Shown here: positions 59,730 through 64,000 of the stretch, piece by piece | How the letters are laid out: the number at the start of each line of letters is the position of its first letter | Position numbering within the stretch: the stretch's first letter is position 1 | Origin: Euryodendron excelsum | Taxonomy: Eukaryota > Streptophyta > Magnoliopsida > Ericales > Pentaphylacaceae | DNA: 64,000 nucleotides | NCBI GenBank assembly: GCA_033060915.1 | Contig: CM065390.1 | Span: 22,530,001 to 22,594,000, forward strand | Reading direction: 5' to 3' | Position numbers and translations under genes: made by a program | The notes under the pieces: model-generated | Databases searched by the model: none | What the model was told of the DNA's origin: nothing | Seen by the model: only the letters and a program-made list of their open reading frames with translations

Positions 59730-60154
59730 GCAAGTATTTTCTGGACTATTTAAATTATGTCGCTAGATTTTTGGAACACTATTACCATTGAAAGTGGCTG
59801 AGTAATTTGATTTTATTGTGATATTTGTGTTCAAGGCATGCTGATTATTAATTGATATGGGAGAGCCTTATAAAATCTGAGGGTTTGGGCTGTCCTATGA
59901 GGGAAGGTGGTGAGATAAACAGATTTCAGAGAAGATTTGAGAAGAGAGGAAGAAAGAAGGAAAAGAAGTATTAGAAGAAGTAGGAGAAATAGAAAAAATA
60001 TAGTTAAATAAGAGCTTTGTAGTTTTACGGGTGACTATGATTGAGAGGGGGGGCTGGGGGGGAAGAAAAAGAAAAGAAAAAAAAAGATTTTAAGCTATTT
60101 GATTAACTAGATAAAAGCAAAGGAAAAAAAATGCAACTGAGCAATCAGCTAGAC

Positions 60155-60200
<46 letters not shown>

Positions 60201-61401
60201 ACTATTATTGAAGAGTGAAATGGGTTAGAGATGGAGACGGTGATGCTTGAATAACATTTATATTCTTTTAACTCTCTAATATTTTTAGAATGTTGTAATG
60301 TAGGAATGTGAATGTAGATTGTCCTAATTTGTATTTTCTCACAGTTGATTCAGTATAACGTATTCTTATAAGATTTGAACTCAGTATAAAATGGATAGAC
60401 CATAAATATAAAAGTATCCCAAAAAAAAACCCGACATATGAAACAAAACAAAGTTTAGAAATGGGATCAGATAGGATCCGAATCGGGATTCTACAATCCA
60501 GTAAGGTCTTACACCAAAATTGTAAAATCCTACCCCTACAATGGATTGGGTAGGATCAAGATCGATTTTGCCAAAATGGATTGTAAAATCGTAGGATTGT
60601 ATGATCCGGATTGGGAGTTTAATAACCATGTTCCTAAGACTAGTTATTGTATTATTGAAGATTGAAAATTTAAAAGTACTTTATTAACCTACTTTTTATT
60701 TCAAAAAATTAAATAAAAAGGTTGTATTACAATTAATTCTTCTGCTACTACTAATTCTAATGCTGATGCTCTTTGAAATTTGAAAGGCGCATATTAATTT
60801 TGTGATGACTTTGGCAATTTTCTATTTAATTCCATTAAATCATGCCTCTCAAAGCAATTCTCAAAAGATTAAATAATTTTTTTTATCATTTGTCTAAATA
60901 TTTGACCAAATGACCAAGCTTTTCTTTGAGCTTGTACATCATCTCTCCACCTAAGCTATTTTTTTGGGTCTGTAAGATGATGCAATGCTACACAATTGGC
61001 ATTGACAGTCACAACAAAATTATATAGTATCAATATGAATTCGTGTTTTTCCTTTGGTTTTTAGTAATATTATTTTTTATAAGTAATAAGAAACTTTGAT
61101 AAAAAGCATCAAGAGTGATTATTAAATATACAAACTGCTATTATTTACTTATAAAGATATATAAATATATATATTATAGATATATTGTAGGGTGCTATTA
61201 TGAACTTTTCCTCAATTTCTTTGTTGAAAAGATTTGTTCGCTCCATATAGTCAAATGAATTTTTGGAAAGGAGTAAGGAATTCTCATTGCATATGCACAT
61301 AAAATACATCATACAGCGATTCCAATAATATATGAACATTTTTTTTCTGAGAGAATTTTTCATTTGAGGAGATTTAGATGGCTATGTGGGTAAGGATTGG
61401 G
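59730..61401. other. Intron (proposed) with microsatellite and repeat debris
   Basis: A purine-rich stretch leads into (GA)n at about 60160-60197. The segment 60400-60630 repeats GGATTGTA/GATCCGGAT-type phrases on both strands, a probable decayed MITE. No exon recognised. Confidence 0.35.
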
Positions 61402-61717
61402 GATACACGGAAGGATCAAAATTTCGTTTCGGTGTGATGTTTTGATTAGCATGGAAACGGAAATATTTTGGAAATGTTTCAGAAACATTTTCAAAGTAAC
61501 ATATATTAATTAGGGAAACACAATCTTTTGTATTTTTCTCAATAATATATTTATGAGAAATTCTAAATTCGTGTTGACACAACTTGTTGTTTTGGTATAT
61601 AACATTGTGTTTTGGGGCATTTCTCATCTTCCATTGTGTTTTGATGGAAATAATAGAGTTTGTAAATTTCTCCTATTTCGATGGAAACAAATGAAAATTT
61701 TGTTCCTCAGATACAAG
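61402..61717. mobile_element. hAT MITE (61410-61709), 7/8-bp TSD
   Basis: Flanks are GATACACG (61402-61409) and GATACAAG (61710-61717). The left end GAAGGATCAAAATTTCG and right end (reverse complement) TGAGGAACAAAATTTTC are inverted repeats, with subterminal GTTTC/GAAAC palindromes. The left end matches the terminus of the larger hAT element at 62361, so the 300-bp element is probably its non-autonomous derivative. Confidence 0.7.
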
Positions 61718-62360
61718 GGTAAGTAAAGGTTGTGGATTTTAGGAGGAATCAGTGTGAACAAATTTGGAATGACTTATAAATCTTGTAACAGCAGTTGCAT
61801 GCTTTAATAAGAGGGATATATACATAATAAATTTAGTAGATTAAATGATAGGCAAATATCTTTCCTTCTTCTATATTCCTTGCTTGGATGGTATATCGAG
61901 CAATATGTGGACAATATGTGGACATTTTAAAATTTCAAGCTGGGAGTGAGATGTAGCCTAGGTTTTAGATTTTCTTTAGTTGTTTTTACTTAATTTTATG
62001 TACTTATATATGGGAGGTTAATTTTTAATTGTTTATTTGGTAGCCTATAATATGGGGGTTGTCCACAATTGTTTAATTGGTCACATGCTAGTCACATGAT
62101 TACTTAAGTGACTAGACACATGTCACAGTGAGATCGTGATACCCAAGCAAGAAGGATTAGGGTTTGCTATAAAACCTTTAACTCTAGCTAGTTTTGAGGG
62201 TTGGTTGTTGATATTGCTTCAAAATTTGGTGGATGTTGCTCTTCCCCTTTCACATTGCTCTCTCCCTCCCCTCTTTGATGCTTCTTTCTATGCATCTGTA
62301 GGTTCTCTCTTGTTCTCTTGATTTTTTGCTTCTTCTTCTATCTTTGCCTTTTGTTGGTTC
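61718..62360 (+). other. LTR-like or promoter-like sequence interrupted by hAT
   Basis: GGTCACATGCTAGTCACATG...GACTAGACACATGTCACA, then GGGTTTGCTATAAAACC (a TATA box at about 62165) and a CT-rich leader look like an LTR or a promoter. The hAT element at 62361 cuts it. No coding sequence. Confidence 0.3.
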
Positions 62361-64000
62361 TAAGGATCAAAATTTCGTTTCGAATGGTCGTTTCAGTGGG
62401 CTCAGAAACGGAAATGTTGTGGAAACGTTTCGCGTTTCGGAAACATGATAGAAACAGAAAAAAAATGGGAAACATAAAGAAACATTTAAAAACATAACTT
62501 AATGTCCATTAATATATAATTTTAATGCTAATATGACAATAATGGAACATGTTTAAGGGGTATATATTCATTAGGATTACAAAAATAGAAATAGAACTGA
62601 GTAGTAATTAGTAAGTGATAATGTAAATGCAAACATAGACAATAAAATGAGCAAACAAGTCAAGTTTTTATATAGCAACATCTAAATATAAATACACACT
62701 AAGTCAATATGATAAATAAGCAACATATGCCATACCAATATATTTCATCCAACCAGTTGTGGAGTGTCGAGCAGATGCATAAATTGGCCCAAGATCAGGA
62801 TACCAACTGAGAGATACATGATATGTGTTTTGAATATATCGACAATAATCACCTCAACTCATGTAATTGCAATACCATGCCTCATAATTTGTCTTATATC
62901 TCTGAAACTCCTCCACAGAACATCCATGTTGTTCAATAGGTGGTGCACCTAGCCGACCTTGTATTTGTCCATATCTATGTCCAAGCCCATAGCTATGAGA
63001 TGATGATCCTTGTGAGTTATATGCACTTCCATATCCATAAGAAGATGAGTCATAACCATATGGCTGATATCCAGATGATGATTCCTGATCGTATGAGTGA
63101 TATCCAAAACTCCGATTAAGTAAGTGATATCCAGACCCTTGATCATATGAGTGACGTCCAGATAATGACTCTTGACCATACGAGTGACGTCTAGATGACC
63201 ACCCTTGACTATAGTAATCACTTATACTCATATCAGACAATTCACTATTAATTATGTCAACTCCACGCATAATAGTATCTATAATCTGTGGATTGTCAAG
63301 ATTTTGTTGCTCATCACGTGAATGGAAACAGCGGCATTCGCCTCGCTCATATTGATGCATACATCGAGAGCCATGATCCTCATCTTGAGTACCATGAGTG
63401 AAGCCTTGCTCTTCAGTGAAATAAATTTCATGTGGACTTTGACTTCTTCTTCCTCCTTGTGAGGAACCGCTAATATTTCCACTAGTAACTCCACCACTAT
63501 CTCCACCATGTCTACTATAATCATTGCCACCATCACCATCACCATCATAATCATTATCACTGCTAAGAGTAAAAGGTGCATTTTGAGCTAATGTACTATG
63601 TCTTGCTTTACTTTATCTAGCTCCACTAAATTTCGCAGTTGACCTACGTGGTGGCATGAAACTTTGACTTTGACCTATTTCACTCGCTTCATTATCAGAA
63701 TAATGATTAGCCCATGTAGCTAAGAAAGTGTTTGGTTTAGTTGATTGACCATCATCATCTAGCTCATCTAAAAGTGTATCACCTGAATCATCCAACCACT
63801 CTAAAATTTTTTCATCTTCTTCAAATACATTACTTAAACCGTCTCTAGTTTGCCGAAGTCGTGCAAAATTAGGTCAAGGGAATGGGCAACATAAGAGGTC
63901 CAATACAAGTGTGGCCTTGCTTGCATCATCATTTCACCGGCCTTTTTATATGAAGGTTGGTTATCTGTAATCACCTGAACTACATATTTCTCTCTAATCT
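62361..64000 (-). mobile_element. hAT transposon, partial at window edge
   Basis: The 3' end in transposase orientation is at 62361 (TAAGGATCAAAATTTCGTTTC), sharing its terminus with the MITE at 61410. Repeated GTTTC...GAAAC motifs fill 62360-62490, as in hAT subterminal regions. The transposase remnant follows on the minus strand from 62854 to beyond the window. The far end and its target duplication are outside; GTTGGTTC (62353-62360) would be the expected 8-bp flank. Confidence 0.7.
62854..64000 (-). pseudogene. DUF659-type hAT transposase, internally deleted, Tyr/Ser/Gly-rich tail
   Basis: At the right edge the minus strand reads the DUF659 signature VVQVITDNQPSYKKAGEMMM, then RPHLYW and VAHSLDLIL. 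At about 63865 the frame breaks and the sequence jumps to the far C-terminus (LRQTRDGLSNVFEEDEKILE, then DDSGDTLLDELDDDG). The catalytic C-terminal part and the hAT dimerisation region are missing between them. The tail continues in one frame with one TAA (63615-63613) to a stop at 62854. Its last ~110 residues are rich in Tyr, Ser, Gly and Gln (RHSYDQGSGY, HSYDQESSSGY, YGYDSSSYGYGSAY). Normal members bind and move hAT ends; this copy cannot. Confidence 0.75.

Noticed and set aside
60230..60265. GACGGTGATGCTTGA as a possible second exon of the 59.5-kb gene
   Set aside because: A stop follows at once, no acceptor fits, and it follows a GA microsatellite.

Overview
This window is nuclear DNA of a flowering plant, most likely a eudicot. 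The evidence is plant-specific gene families, spliced genes with AT-rich introns, long AT-rich intergenic DNA, (CT)n/(TA)n microsatellites, and dense plant-type transposons. The species cannot be named from the sequence. Five host genes are supported: an ATL-type RING-H2 E3 ligase (9131-9628, +), a glutaredoxin-domain protein with a C-terminal CxxC cluster (23188-24321, +), a four-exon NT-C2 domain protein (30656-26279, -), a three-exon MAM33/p32-type mitochondrial glycoprotein with a 4.9-kb intron (50368-44337, -), and the first coding exon of an unrecognised gene running off the right edge (59498-59729, +). These genes look functionally unrelated and there is no cluster logic. Layout, left part: 1-8.2 kb is stacked retrotransposons. 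A degenerate transposon-type ORF, a polypurine tract and a 3' LTR (2354-3909) are inserted into a minus-strand LINE (3910-5827). That LINE abuts a tandem Ty3/gypsy-type LTR array (5828-8185). The ATL gene follows, then a promoter-like island without an ORF (10.4-11.0 kb). A 7.3-kb PIF/Harbinger element (11053-18324) carries a broken transposase and a broken Myb/SANT-like ORF, and contains a nested Helitron-like element and a MULE with a perfect 9-bp target duplication. Middle part: 18.3-22 kb holds LINE and LTR debris and a SINE. The glutaredoxin gene is followed by a Tourist-like MITE and a 121-bp SINE with a 15/16-bp target duplication. After the NT-C2 gene, 31-39.9 kb is rich in small non-autonomous elements (Helitron-like, foldback, MULE, two hAT MITEs with 8-bp duplications, a hAT transposase remnant). 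The MAM33 gene and its inflated intron occupy 44.3-50.4 kb. Right part: 51-57 kb has LTR and hAT remnants. The intron of the 59.5-kb gene contains a hAT MITE and an internally deleted hAT transposase (62361 to the window end). No wholly new multi-gene system was found. The best lead is a possible unrecognised papain/C39-like cysteine-peptidase fold in the C-terminal half of the NT-C2 protein. Others are a [S/G]Y[S/G]-rich tail on the hAT transposase, an orphan promoter-like island, and several clean structure-defined mobile elements.
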